Origin: Synechococcus sp. UW179A
Lineage (GTDB): Bacteria; Cyanobacteriota; Cyanobacteriia; PCC-6307; Cyanobiaceae
Assembly (NCBI RefSeq): GCF_900473965.1
Contig: NZ_UCNJ01000002.1
Coordinates: 235,354-299,353, forward strand
Length of the DNA: 64,000 nt
Direction: 5' to 3'
Shown: piece by piece, positions 18,456 through 26,292 of the stretch
How the letters are laid out: the number at the start of each line of letters is the position of its first letter
Position numbering within the stretch: position 1 is the first letter of the stretch
The notes under the pieces: model-generated
Database searches by the model: none
What the model saw: only the letters and a program-made list of their open reading frames with translations
What the model was told of the DNA's origin: nothing
Position numbers and translations under genes: made by a program

Positions 18456-18704
18456 TCACCATTTCGAGAATTCAACCCAGCCACACACCTGCGTAATTAC
18501 ACATCCCCCAGCCACGCCTTCCAGCTCCTCTTCACTTAGTGCAGTGATCTTATCACCAGTGAATTCTACATCAGTGAATTCGTGGCCATGTTCTTTAGCG
18601 ATAGCCACCACATCTTCAGGAGTCTTTGCTGCCTTTAGTTTGTCTTGAATGGACTGGTCGTCCTTAGCTTTGGCAAGGAAGGCCTTCAGCTGTTCTTCTG
18701 ACAT
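18456..18704 (-). CDS. Precursor peptide 8, Nif11-type leader, 15-aa core with 2 Cys
   Basis: An 82-aa product, leader MSEEQLKAFLAKAKDDQSIQ to ELEGVAGG. The core is CVITQVCGWVEFSKW: Cys at 1 and 7, Thr at 4, Ser at 13. The leader carries a small internal duplication (HEFTDVEFTGDKI against HEFTADKI in gene 7), visible in the DNA as GTGAATTC appearing twice within about 20 bp. Cassette complete, promoter box at 18729-18734. Confidence 0.87.
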   Translation of the reverse strand: MSEEQLKAFLAKAKDDQSIQDKLKAAKTPEDVVAIAKEHGHEFTDVEFTGDKITALSEEELEGVAGGCVITQVCGWVEFSKW

Positions 18705-18728
18705 GGGTATAAGCTCTGTTTAATAACT

Positions 18729-18755
18729 ATAGCAGCGATGTTTTGAAGTGTCTTT
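18729..18755 (-). promoter_or_regulatory. Promoter of precursor gene 8
   Basis: Minus strand AAGACA, 17 nt, TATAGT with TGC in front; 24 nt to the ATG. Confidence 0.65.
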
Positions 18756-18766
18756 AACTAATAATT

Positions 18767-18810
18767 ACTGCGCTCAATCGTGCCAGGTATTGAAGGCTGA
18801 GTTATGGGAT
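18767..18810 (-). repeat. Cassette repeat, copy I
   Basis: Plus strand CTGCGCTCAATCGTGCCAGG then TATTGAAGGCTGAGTT, upstream of gene 8. Confidence 0.8.
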
Positions 18811-18829
18811 TAGTCAGACTATTGAAGCA

Positions 18830-18860
18830 ATAAAAACCCCTGTCAATGCAGGGGCTTTCG
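18830..18860 (-). terminator. Terminator of precursor gene 9
   Basis: Minus strand AAAGCCCCTGCATTGACAGGGG followed by TTTTTATTGC, 37 nt after the gene 9 stop. Confidence 0.8.
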
Positions 18861-18896
18861 CGGGTGTGTAGGCTTGTTTAAACTAGTAAGGTCCAC

Positions 18897-19169
18897 TTAA
18901 AAACGTGGTGCCCAGAAGCCGGACCGTCGCCAGGTGACCGCCGGACCGCAATTTTGTCCACCACCAACTGCGCCCTCCAGCTCCTCGTCTGCCAATTCTC
19001 GTGAGCGGATTGAATATCTAGATTGAATATCTTCTGCGGTAATTGAAAAGCCTGCGTCTTTGGCAATCTCCACAACAGCATCTGCATCTGCAGCTCCATT
19101 GAGTTTCTCCTGAAGGCTGGTATCAGATTTTCCCTTTTCTAGAAAGGCTTTGAGTTGTTCTTCTGACAT
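18897..19169 (-). CDS. Precursor peptide 9, Nif11-type leader, 20-aa core with 1 Cys
   Basis: A 90-aa product, leader MSEEQLKAFLEKGKSDTSLQ to ELEGAVGG. The core is GQNCGPAVTWRRSGFWAPRF: one Cys, one Thr, one Ser, two Trp and three Arg, so at most one ring. The leader has an expanded stretch, DIQSRYSIRSRELADEE. The DNA there shows ATTGAATATCT twice, a short tandem duplication. Cassette complete, promoter box at 19194-19199. Confidence 0.85.
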   Translation of the reverse strand: MSEEQLKAFLEKGKSDTSLQEKLNGAADADAVVEIAKDAGFSITAEDIQSRYSIRSRELADEELEGAVGGGQNCGPAVTWRRSGFWAPRF

Positions 19170-19193
19170 GGGTTTCAGGAGTCTTTAACGGTT

Positions 19194-19220
19194 ATAGCAA
19201 CAGTCTTCTGCAGTGTCTTT
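19194..19220 (-). promoter_or_regulatory. Promoter of precursor gene 9
   Basis: Minus strand AAGACA, 17 nt, TATAAC with TGC in front; 24 nt to the ATG. Confidence 0.7.
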
Positions 19221-19231
19221 AACTAACAATT

Positions 19232-19271
19232 AAAGTGCTCAATCGTGCCAGGCATTGAAGGCTGATTTATG
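19232..19271 (-). repeat. Cassette repeat, copy J
   Basis: Plus strand AAGTGCTCAATCGTGCCAGG then CATTGAAGGCTGATTT, upstream of gene 9. It is the last copy: none precedes gene 10. Confidence 0.8.
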
Positions 19272-19297
19272 AGCTTTTTAGGGGTGATTGAAGAAAT

Positions 19298-19327
19298 AAA
19301 AACCCCTGCGGCGGCAGGGGCTTTTGC
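19298..19327 (-). terminator. Terminator of precursor gene 10
   Basis: Minus strand AAAGCCCCTGCCGCCGCAGGGG followed by TTTTTATTTC, 17 nt after the gene 10 stop. Confidence 0.85.
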
Positions 19328-19344
19328 CCCTGTAGCCGGGATAG

Positions 19345-19626
19345 TTATGCAATACAGCTAAAGGTTTGCCCGCACCGCACCGGACAACACAAGGTGTCGG
19401 CACACAAAGCACCGGAATCGCCACCAGCCGCGTCTTCCAGCTCCCTGTCAGAAATCTCTGATTGCTTAAACCCAGCCTCTTTCAAGTCGTCAACAGAAAC
19501 ACTAAACCCAGCCTCTTTCGCAATCGCAAGAACTGCATCAGCATCAGCAGCTGCTTTGAGATTTTCCTGAAGCTCGGTGTCGCCTTTGACCTTTTCTAAG
19601 AAGGCTTTGAGCTGTTCTTCTGACAT
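19345..19626 (-). CDS. Precursor peptide 10, Nif11-type leader, 24-aa core with 5 Cys
   Basis: A 93-aa product; the frame is open 79 codons further upstream but the ATG at 19626 matches the other leaders. Leader MSEEQLKAFLEKVKGDTELQ to ELEDAAGG, with an internal repeat (AGFSVSVDDLKEAGFKQSEI). The core begins DSGALCADTLCC and ends GQTFSCIA: Cys at 6, 11, 12, 16 and 22, with Thr/Ser at 2, 9, 19 and 21. It is the most Cys-rich core of the array. The promoter box TGCTATGAC is at 19651-19656, but the upstream repeat is absent because the DUF1651 gene ends 40 nt before the ATG. It is therefore the rightmost, possibly founding, member. Confidence 0.87.
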   Translation of the reverse strand: MSEEQLKAFLEKVKGDTELQENLKAAADADAVLAIAKEAGFSVSVDDLKEAGFKQSEISDRELEDAAGGDSGALCADTLCCPVRCGQTFSCIA

Positions 19627-19650
19627 GGGTATCAGGTCTGTTCTGCTGTC

Positions 19651-19656
19651 ATAGCA
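19651..19656 (-). promoter_or_regulatory. Extended -10 of precursor gene 10
   Basis: TGCTATGAC on the minus strand, 24 nt from the ATG. The -35 part falls inside the end of the DUF1651 gene and is not conserved. Confidence 0.5.
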
Positions 19657-19666
19657 GAGGTCTGAA

Positions 19667-19930
19667 TCACCACCTTGGCTCGCATCGCTTCCACCCGCCT
19701 GACTTCCGCATCGTTTCCCATGCCTCGATGGCGTTGTGCCTGAGCATTCGTCTGATGACCGGCTGACCTCTACCCCGTAGCGGTCGGGTCTCGACGATGA
19801 CCCATTGAGCGTGCTGGGTTGGCATGTCGTTAGTGAAGCTACAGACCTTGCCTTCCTGGTCATTCATCAACCAGCCGACACCGTTCTTCGCTGTATGGCG
19901 ATCAACAAGTGGGCGATCCTTGTTCGGCAT
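19667..19930 (-). CDS. DUF1651-type protein
   Basis: An 87-aa product starting MPNKDRPLVDRHTAKNGVGW. The C-terminal block RRMLRHNAIEAWETMRKSGW followed by KRC is the hallmark of DUF1651, a small family of marine picocyanobacteria of unknown function. A paralogue at 30595-30867 also starts MPN-R and ends RRMLRSNAIETWETMLKTGW. ATG 19930 is chosen by that comparison; an upstream in-frame start at 20005 exists. It lies directly upstream of precursor gene 10. Confidence 0.75.
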   Translation of the reverse strand: MPNKDRPLVDRHTAKNGVGWLMNDQEGKVCSFTNDMPTQHAQWVIVETRPLRGRGQPVIRRMLRHNAIEAWETMRKSGGWKRCEPRW

Positions 19931-20115
19931 CGGAGGAGTCTGGCCACCATTCGAATCAGACTGGCGGCTGATTGATCTATTGATCGATTGCTGATTCGTG
20001 CGCACGCCAAGAATTGGTCAGGGGTCACATTTGCGTACATATCTGCTCACAAACCCCCTTCAAATCGCTGAGACCGCAGTGCCTGACTAGAGCGAGGTGT
20101 TGCCTTATAAGCCGT

Positions 20116-20147
20116 TTGTTAGAGGTTCGATCCTCGTATCTTCCATC
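20116..20147 (+). repeat. Degenerate tRNA 3' end (att-like copy)
   Basis: 27 of 32 positions match the 3' end of tRNA-Val (14079-14110), including GGTTCGATCC, CGTATC and CCATC. There is no acceptor 5' strand upstream. The next ~45 bp (CATCGGTCACTACAGC...) resemble those behind the copy at 21893. It is a remnant border of an earlier insertion. Confidence 0.7.
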
Positions 20148-20159
20148 GGTCACTACAGC

Positions 20160-20830
20160 GCATCTCAGCCAATACCACCCGCCACCCGGCGGGTTAACGG
20201 CTAGCAGGTGGCTTCAAAGCTGTTCCGCCATTCCGGTCAGGGAATGCCAGACCTGTAACTCAGTAAAGGCCGAAGCGACTGGTGGCAGACAGTGCCGATC
20301 CCGCAGGTGCATCGCGATGACCTCTGCAACCTGGAGGGTTCGGACCATACCGCTGATACCACCGGACACCCAGCAGTGCAGCTGTTTAGCGGCGGCATCA
20401 GCTCGATGAAATCAGATCTGAGCAATAACTGATGCGCTGCGAAATGCAGCGCACCCTCAGGGCGCAGAAGCTCAGCCACTGGCTGATCAAAAACGATCCG
20501 GAGATGCAGCGATCGATCGTCAGCAGCGAGGTCGAGGTATCCGTCGAATGAACAGAACAACACCGCGAAGCCAACTGCAGGGCCGCCGATGCACTGGGGC
20601 TCCAGGTTGTTGATCACGTCACCATCCGTTCTTAGGCCACGAATGGAATGACCGTTCTGAAGAGATCGCTGGTTTTGAACAGTTGATGAGTGGCTGCCGA
20701 TTAGGTCGTGTCGTCGTGATGGCACCGCGCCGGTTTAGTTCTGTTCCGATGCCGCCAGAACGGCTGCAGTTCTTAGTCGAAGTCGCACTGCTGCACAAGA
20801 TTGACCTGAGCTTGGGGAAGGCGTGATTTG
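20160..20830. other. Region with broken reading frames, no confident gene
   Basis: Short plus-strand frames look like scraps of coding sequence: one ends GGISSMKSDLSNN just before 20431, the next starts MRCEMQRTLRAQKLSHWLIK, and another (20686-20826, 46 aa) starts MSGCRLGRVVVMAPRRF. None forms a recognisable domain, and stops separate them. I read it as decayed phage or island DNA. Confidence 0.45.
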
Positions 20831-20886
20831 TTGAATCAATTAGAATTCTTTCAAGAACTTGTTTAGCACTTTGCTTTGCGTCAATT

Positions 20887-21354
20887 ATGATAAAAAATGT
20901 ATATATTTTTTCTCTCCTTTTGATTGGATTTGATGCAACGGTGATTGCTACATCCAATGCGGAAGGAACTGGTTTGCCCGGTTTTGCTTTGCCATCGCTA
21001 AGAGGCGGTGGACGCGAAGAACATAATATTTCGTGCATATTATTGCAAAAAACAAAAACATTGCTCTGTGATGTTCATGATCATGCTTGGAAGGATTGGG
21101 GCACGGGCCAGCAGTGGGGTTCCATCGGGACTCGATTTATGCTTCCACAGCAGGGTCCTGCGCAAGCAATAAGAAGTTCTGATGAAATTACCGGAGGTAA
21201 CGTTCTGAATTATGGAGCCACTATCAAGTTCGGTTCCATTGTCTGTAAATCAGAGCAAATCGGACTTACTTGTACTAATCAATCTGGTGGGATGATGCAT
21301 TTAAATCGTGATTTTTATACTCTGAATAAACCGGTAAGTTCAATACCTAAATAG
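20887..21354 (+). CDS. Secreted protein, DUF6636-like
   Basis: A 155-aa product with a signal peptide (MIKNVYIFSLLLIGFDATVI). The mature part has two Cys pairs (ISCILLQKTKTLLCDVHDH and SIVCKSEQIGLTC) and ends NQSGGMMHLNRDFYTLNK. The C-x-S-x5-G-L-T-C followed by a Gly and an aromatic/Arg motif matches the DUF6636 pattern of small secreted domains. The AT-rich DNA differs from the flanks, consistent with transfer. It is alone between two tRNA remnants. Confidence 0.65.
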   Translation: MIKNVYIFSLLLIGFDATVIATSNAEGTGLPGFALPSLRGGGREEHNISCILLQKTKTLLCDVHDHAWKDWGTGQQWGSIGTRFMLPQQGPAQAIRSSDEITGGNVLNYGATIKFGSIVCKSEQIGLTCTNQSGGMMHLNRDFYTLNKPVSSIPK

Positions 21355-21557
21355 GCGACTGCTTTATTAGCCAGGTTCGCTAGTTAGCCGAATGGCGGTC
21401 CCAGCCGAGGTGGATCAGTGTTATTGCATGGAGGCTGCTGGGCTGGACCCCGGGAGCAGCACGCGCTTCAGGCCAATCATCTTCAGGTTTGACAACCGTC
21501 CTGCCCATGGGTGTTGCAAACCGTTTTTGATTGCTGATGTCGATGCAGTCGGCTGGT

Positions 21558-21686
21558 CTACGAGGAAGCGCCATCCAGAACGGCAACAGCGCTAAGGGTG
21601 ATGCCAATACCCAGGAAAAGAGCAAGAGCTAGGAACACAGAATTAGAAAAGAACCCATTCTGGTGAGTATTAACACTTAAGTACAT
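21558..21686 (-). CDS. Possible 42-aa single-span membrane peptide
   Basis: Frame MYLSVNTHQNGFFSNSVFLA followed by LALFLGIGITLSAVAVLDGA. It has one clear transmembrane helix and a short polar N-terminus, like many tiny membrane proteins of picocyanobacteria. There is no strong ribosome binding site. It is offered as a candidate only. Confidence 0.35.
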   Translation of the reverse strand: MYLSVNTHQNGFFSNSVFLALALFLGIGITLSAVAVLDGASS

Positions 21687-21892
21687 CTACTCATGTCTTC
21701 GGGAATACGCTGTTCGCTTGTTCTCACGCAAGGGAGCACTCTCCTTCAAGGCAGATGCTCATCTGCAGAGTGGCCCGCCCTCTAAAACGAGACGGCTTTC
21801 GCCATTTCAGGTGGATGCTTAGGACGCCCTCTGACTCCAACAACCTAGCCATAGCTTGAAAAAAGCAGTCATTGAATCTGAATTTTTCTCGG

Positions 21893-21935
21893 TTACAAGG
21901 AGATTGTCACAGGTTCGATCCTCGTGCCGCCCATC
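21893..21935 (+). repeat. tRNA-Val 3' half, att-like copy (right)
   Basis: 40/43 identities to tRNA-Val 14068-14110, with 29 identical bases in a row from TTACAAGGAG to GGTTCGATCC. The 5' half of the tRNA is absent. This is the best-preserved duplicate and probably marks the right border of the most recent element, or a later insertion. Confidence 0.85.
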
Positions 21936-22193
21936 AGTCACCGCAACTCAGCTCAGCAACACCACTCGCCAGGTTTTTGATTCGTTTGCCCACTGATCAG
22001 AGCAAGTGGCTCAAGGCTGGCATGAGACCTCAGCTGATTGATGAGCTGGAAGTGCTTCAGAGCCTGTAAACCAAGTGATGTTTCAGAGTCACATCCCTGA
22101 TGGGAAAGAGAGGGAACAATCGCCAATGAAACCAACTTTAATGAATATTGGTTAGGTATATGCTTGGAGTATGTTGCAATTAATTAGTGCAAT
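21936..22193. other. Gap after the att-like copy, no confident gene
   Basis: A frame ending SKWLKAGMRPQLIDELEVLQ at 22069 begins inside the tRNA fragment, so it is unlikely to be intact. Nothing else is visible up to the histidine kinase stop. Confidence 0.4.
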
Positions 22194-23753
22194 TTAGCTC
22201 AAAGAGCGCTGCAAGGTAAGAGTGAATCGACTGCCAACTCCAATTTCTGATTGCACACTTACACTACCGCCCATGCTTTCCATCAACATCTTGACGATGG
22301 ATAAACCTAGCCCTGAGCTAGAGTCGCCACGGCGCAAACTGACTCCATCTGCACGCACAAAGCGCTCAAAGATTCGTGCCTGTTGATCCTCCGGAATTCC
22401 CTGACCATAGTCTTGAACGGTGAATAGAACACACTGATCCTTTACATCGATTCCAAGATCAATAGCGCTCATTGGTTCTGAGTACTTCACTGCATTGCCA
22501 ATCAGGTTTTCAAGGCACTTAACAAGGCAATCTGGGTCACCTATGACCCAGATTGATTCTTCAAATCCACTATCGTCTAATGTGATGACATTATTCGGAA
22601 AGGCAAATTGTGCAAGACGTAGTGCTTCGCGACAGCTCAAAATACATTCGAAGGGTTCACGCAAGACCTTGAGTTGATGATTGTCTGCACGGCTAAGATC
22701 TAGTAAATCACTCAACATTCTATTTAGCCTAAAGGCTTCTTTGTCAGCGACCAACAAAGACTCGCGATATCGCGAATCCAGATCTTGGGCACGATTTAAA
22801 ACAGACTGAATAAATCCGGAGATTACTGTGAGTGGTGTTCTGAACTCATGGGATATTGTTGAGGCAAATTGCTTTTGATTCTTAGCAGAAACTTCTAATC
22901 GCCGAACCATGCGATTGAACTCAGTGAGAATGGGTTGGAGCTCAACTGGTTGCCCGTCCAAAGAAATCAGAGCAGTATCAAGGTTATCTAATTGAATATT
23001 GGATATCCGGGAACGCACTGACTGAATCGGCCTGAGAATATAAGTGAGAGCGATGGCAAGTAAAACGACCAAAGAAAGCATTAAAACAACCTCAGACAAA
23101 AGTCTGACTCTATTCAGTGCATTAAACAAAGACATGCTGTAGATAGGTCTGATATAGATCAGAGATCCGGTCTCCGGACCACCAGACAGATTCATAGACT
23201 TCACAGCAACGGCCTTTTTATCTCGAAAATCAACCAGCGAAAACCGATTCTTACTCGTCGTAGCTTGTCGCGCAAATTCATGCAGGCGTTCGGAGCTATA
23301 AAGCGATTGGGCTCCTTTCCCTGGAACAAGACCAGCGCTGCCCGAGATCATGATGGCCTTGCCATCGGCCAAATCAATATCAGACAAAAAATATTCGTAA
23401 TCTTCTCTAGTGCAGCATTCCATTGCTTCTTGAGCAGAAAGAGAATCTAATTTGTTGTCAACAAGATTTAATGGACGTAACAGCTCTCTAGAGAGGACAA
23501 AATTTAAGTGGGAAGCGGTGAAATCTCTCCAAAGCTTTCCTGAAATTGCCAGGCTCAGTCCAGACTGAGCAACAATCAGAATGAAAGATGTAAGAAAAAA
23601 GCGGCGTGCGATGGACCATGAGCGACCACCAGAAGGGGATTGCGATGAATCTAGATCTGATGACCCCACAACAAGAATGCCCCTTTGAAAAGCAAGATAG
23701 CCAGCGGAAGCAGTTTTTTCTGGTGATTTTCTGGTGAAAATCCTGCCAAACAC
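22194..23753 (-). CDS. Membrane sensor histidine kinase
   Basis: A 519-aa product. A cytoplasmic N-terminus of ~50 residues is followed by a helix (FFLTSFILIVAQSGLSLAI), a ~150-residue periplasmic domain, and a second helix (VVLMLSLVVLLAIALTYIL). Then come HAMP-like sequence, the H box SHEFRTPLTVISGFIQ, and the ATPase boxes ENLIGNAVKYSEP, DYGQGIPEDQ and GLGLSIVKMLMESMGGSV. It autophosphorylates and signals to a response regulator, presumably the OmpR-type gene at 24867. It starts with GTG 18 nt after the PhnD-like lipoprotein gene, so the two form an operon and probably a joint sensor. Confidence 0.9.
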   Translation of the reverse strand: MFGRIFTRKSPEKTASAGYLAFQRGILVVGSSDLDSSQSPSGGRSWSIARRFFLTSFILIVAQSGLSLAISGKLWRDFTASHLNFVLSRELLRPLNLVDNKLDSLSAQEAMECCTREDYEYFLSDIDLADGKAIMISGSAGLVPGKGAQSLYSSERLHEFARQATTSKNRFSLVDFRDKKAVAVKSMNLSGGPETGSLIYIRPIYSMSLFNALNRVRLLSEVVLMLSLVVLLAIALTYILRPIQSVRSRISNIQLDNLDTALISLDGQPVELQPILTEFNRMVRRLEVSAKNQKQFASTISHEFRTPLTVISGFIQSVLNRAQDLDSRYRESLLVADKEAFRLNRMLSDLLDLSRADNHQLKVLREPFECILSCREALRLAQFAFPNNVITLDDSGFEESIWVIGDPDCLVKCLENLIGNAVKYSEPMSAIDLGIDVKDQCVLFTVQDYGQGIPEDQQARIFERFVRADGVSLRRGDSSSGLGLSIVKMLMESMGGSVSVQSEIGVGSRFTLTLQRSLS

Positions 23754-23771
23754 AAAGATGCTAAAAAAAGC

Positions 23772-24746
23772 CTAGGTTTTCTTGTTCGAAGTGCAACGTG
23801 TCTGCGAACCCAAGGTCTTCACAAATTCCTTCATCTCCTGAAACGACTTAAGGTCTTCCTTGCTATTTGGCAACTCAAACCCGGTCACCCAGATATCTTT
23901 TAAAAGTTGTCGATTGGATCGAGAATCTTTGTTCCACGCCAATAGAGCTTCTTGTATTTGTAAAACCATTGGCGAAATAGACGGTTTCAACAAACTTGAC
24001 GAGGCCAGGATATAGTTGTTTCGTTTTTTGTCACTCGCCCAGCCAACTAGAACCTCCGACTGTGCTGCTGGAGGTACATGTTGCAAAGGATTATCGACCG
24101 TGCCAGGAACAAATGCAAAGTCTTGATCATTGCTGTCACCAAGAAACATTGCCCGAAGCTCATGTTTTTGCTCATGCGTACAACTTCTCAAGTCCAATAA
24201 AGTAACGCCTTGAGATTTCATCTCCAGCAGAGGAGTCAGAAACGAAGAGCCAGAAGAGCTGTTTCCAAAAACAACATTTCTTCCTTTCAATGCCTGAAGT
24301 GGCTGCTCGCTATCAAGCCCACCTTTGACTTGATTTAAAATTTGACGATTAACAAGAAGTATATTAGCGAAGGACTTTTCCTCAATTGCTATTGGCTTTG
24401 CGTCTGGATCTGCATTTAAAATTTTTGCGGTATTCAAAGATCCAGACCAAAACAAATCCACCTTCCCAGAGGCAAATAGCTCATATGCATGCGAATAGTT
24501 AATTGCGGGAATGTATTCAATATTGAGGCCGGTTTGCCTGTGAAGGTAATCAGTAAATATTTTCATTTTTTCGTACATCTTGTCTTGCGAGTAATTAGGC
24601 TCTTCTGTGATACGCAGGTCTACTCGCTCCGCTTTTGATTCCGATTCCTTGATAGCAACTTCTGAGCTGTCTTGATCGCAGCCAAATAACAGTAGCCCAG
24701 CGATGATTGGACCGATAATCTGTTTGTGGCGTAAACTCAAGGTCAA
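23772..24746 (-). CDS. PhnD-like periplasmic binding lipoprotein
   Basis: A 324-aa product with a lipoprotein signal (IAGLLLFGC, lipidation Cys near residue 24). The fold is that of the phosphate/phosphonate/transferrin-like binding proteins: FTDYLHRQTGLNIEYIPAIN, then ASGKVDLFWSGSLNTA, and NVVFGNSSSGSSFLTPLLEM. Genuine transporters have phnC/phnE next to them; here there is none. Instead a histidine kinase follows at 18 nt, so the protein is more likely a ligand sensor than a transport component. It is divergent from the response regulator (120 nt). Confidence 0.82.
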   Translation of the reverse strand: MTLSLRHKQIIGPIIAGLLLFGCDQDSSEVAIKESESKAERVDLRITEEPNYSQDKMYEKMKIFTDYLHRQTGLNIEYIPAINYSHAYELFASGKVDLFWSGSLNTAKILNADPDAKPIAIEEKSFANILLVNRQILNQVKGGLDSEQPLQALKGRNVVFGNSSSGSSFLTPLLEMKSQGVTLLDLRSCTHEQKHELRAMFLGDSNDQDFAFVPGTVDNPLQHVPPAAQSEVLVGWASDKKRNNYILASSSLLKPSISPMVLQIQEALLAWNKDSRSNRQLLKDIWVTGFELPNSKEDLKSFQEMKEFVKTLGSQTRCTSNKKT

Positions 24747-24866
24747 GCGTACAAAATGTTACTCTAGTAACAGTCGTTAACTCCTTTTCCCCTCTTTATT
24801 AAATCAAAAGAGTTATTCCCCGCAATGCTTCAGATCCTTCCAGAATGAATTTGTTGGTGACGAGAG

Positions 24867-25559
24867 ATGGACACAACAACTGACGTGGTGCTCATCGCTG
24901 ATGATGAAGCCAACATCCTGATGCTTCTCGAAATGGAGCTTCAAGCCGAAGGGTTTCAAACTATCGTCTGCGGCGACGGGGCTAAAGCCTTAGCCCAGAT
25001 CAGGGAGTCCACCCCGGCTATTGCTCTGCTCGACTGGAATATGCCCATTATCACTGGGCTAGATGTTTGCCGCAGGCTGAGAGATACCGGTAACAGCCTG
25101 CCAGTGATCATGATCACGGCACGGGATGAAATGGATGATCGTGTTGCTGCTTTGGAGGCTGGTGCAGATGACTTTATTGCCAAGCCATTCAATATCCGTG
25201 AGGTCCTGGCAAGGGTTAAGGCCTTGCTGAGGCGCAGTTCTGCAGTTAGCCCCGATCAGCTCAGCTTTGGAGATCTCCATCTCAATGGACCCGAGCGCCG
25301 GTGCGATTACGCAGGGGTGCCTTTAAACCTGACCGTTAGGGAGTTTGACCTTTTGGAATGCTTCATCCGCAACCCACGTCAAGCGATGAGCAGATCTCAG
25401 TTAATTCAGAATGTGTGGGGAGATGATTACTTTGGTGACGAGAACGTAGTGGATGTATATGTCCGTTATCTTCGTAAAAAACTCGAAGATGTTAAGCCCG
25501 AACGCATCATTCAAACGATCCGTGGCATCGGTTTTGCCCTGAGGCCGGACGACCAGTAA
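24867..25559 (+). CDS. OmpR/PhoB-family response regulator
   Basis: A 230-aa product. The receiver has the acidic pair in VLIADDEANIL, the phospho-acceptor Asp in ALLDWNMPIITGLDVC, and the Lys in DDFIAKPFNIREVLARV. The C-terminal winged helix shows NLTVREFDLLECFIRNPRQA and VDVYVRYLRKKLED. It is transcribed away from the lipoprotein/kinase operon, a common layout for an autoregulated three-part signalling unit. Confidence 0.93.
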   Translation: MDTTTDVVLIADDEANILMLLEMELQAEGFQTIVCGDGAKALAQIRESTPAIALLDWNMPIITGLDVCRRLRDTGNSLPVIMITARDEMDDRVAALEAGADDFIAKPFNIREVLARVKALLRRSSAVSPDQLSFGDLHLNGPERRCDYAGVPLNLTVREFDLLECFIRNPRQAMSRSQLIQNVWGDDYFGDENVVDVYVRYLRKKLEDVKPERIIQTIRGIGFALRPDDQ

Positions 25560-25965
25560 TAATTAATATCCAGCATATTTTTCATTTCATCCTCGATATC
25601 AATGGTGCGAGGCTGCTTAATAGCCATTTTCAGTGAACTGTTTGTTGTGTGTACGAAGCAAGATGAAGTCTGTTGAGCGCACGGATATCTCAACAGCATT
25701 TGAGTAACGCGGCAGGGAGACCAGCCGTCTTCGCGTCTTGGATCGGAGCTTGTTGGCCATGGCCGCTGAAGGCGATGATGGTCTTAATGGCGAAACATGT
25801 TGGTGGGCCAAAGCCCTGTTGGGATGCATGGTGTCTGGGTTTCACCAGCCCTTCACCAGAAATCTTCCAGTAGTGCACCAAAGCTGTGCAGCTTTGTTCA
25901 CCAGAAGGACTGTGAGCTTGAAGGAGTCGAGGGGCAGCACCCCCAAACATCCACGCTCACCACTC
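25560..25965. other. Gap of ~400 bp without a confident gene
   Basis: There are only overlapping low-quality frames. An inverted repeat AAAGCTGTGCAGCTTT (about 25880-25895) and a GGGGCAGCACCCCC hairpin (about 25931-25944) lie just before the small secreted protein gene and could be leader structures. Confidence 0.4.
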
Positions 25966-26181
25966 ATGTCCTTCAAGTCCACCTTCGTTTACACCCTTTC
26001 CCTCACGCTTGGCATTGCTGCTGTTACGCAAGCAAAAACGCTGTTGATCGAGCAGGCACCTCAGGAGACCAGTGAAAACCAGGAATCGGTTGATCGCACT
26101 TGCCAACTGAGCCTGTATGAAATTGACCGTTCCAGAGGCCAGCTCATGACACCCATTATCAGCTATGCACCCGCGCAGTAG
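25966..26181 (+). CDS. Small secreted protein (71 aa), unidentified
   Basis: MSFKSTFVYTLSLTLGIAAV followed by TQAKTLL is a good Sec signal peptide. The mature ~48 residues are polar, with one Cys, ending TPIISYAPAQ. The frame is open further upstream, but ATG 25966 is preferred for the signal peptide. No family recognised. Confidence 0.55.
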   Translation: MSFKSTFVYTLSLTLGIAAVTQAKTLLIEQAPQETSENQESVDRTCQLSLYEIDRSRGQLMTPIISYAPAQ

Positions 26182-26292
26182 TCCCGTTGGACTGTGTAAT
26201 CCGTTTTGATCGGATTGAGCGGATCAATCTGCTCTTAGTTAATCAGCGATAGCTTGAAGATCAAGCATCAAACAGTGATTTTGATCGCTTTT

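Noticed and set aside
15528..19271. Regularly recurring ~31-nt repeats suggesting a CRISPR array
   Set aside because: The spacing is ~300-750 bp with genes, promoters and terminators between, and there are no cas genes. They are cassette repeats of the peptide array.
20101..20147. A possible intact tRNA with a TAT-like anticodon loop
   Set aside because: No 5' acceptor strand or D arm can be found; only the T arm and 3' end are tRNA-like, so it is a fragment.
20237..20725. 162-aa minus frame
   Set aside because: No domain and a composition unlike neighbouring genes; the plus strand has scraps of coding sequence here, so I treat the region as decayed.
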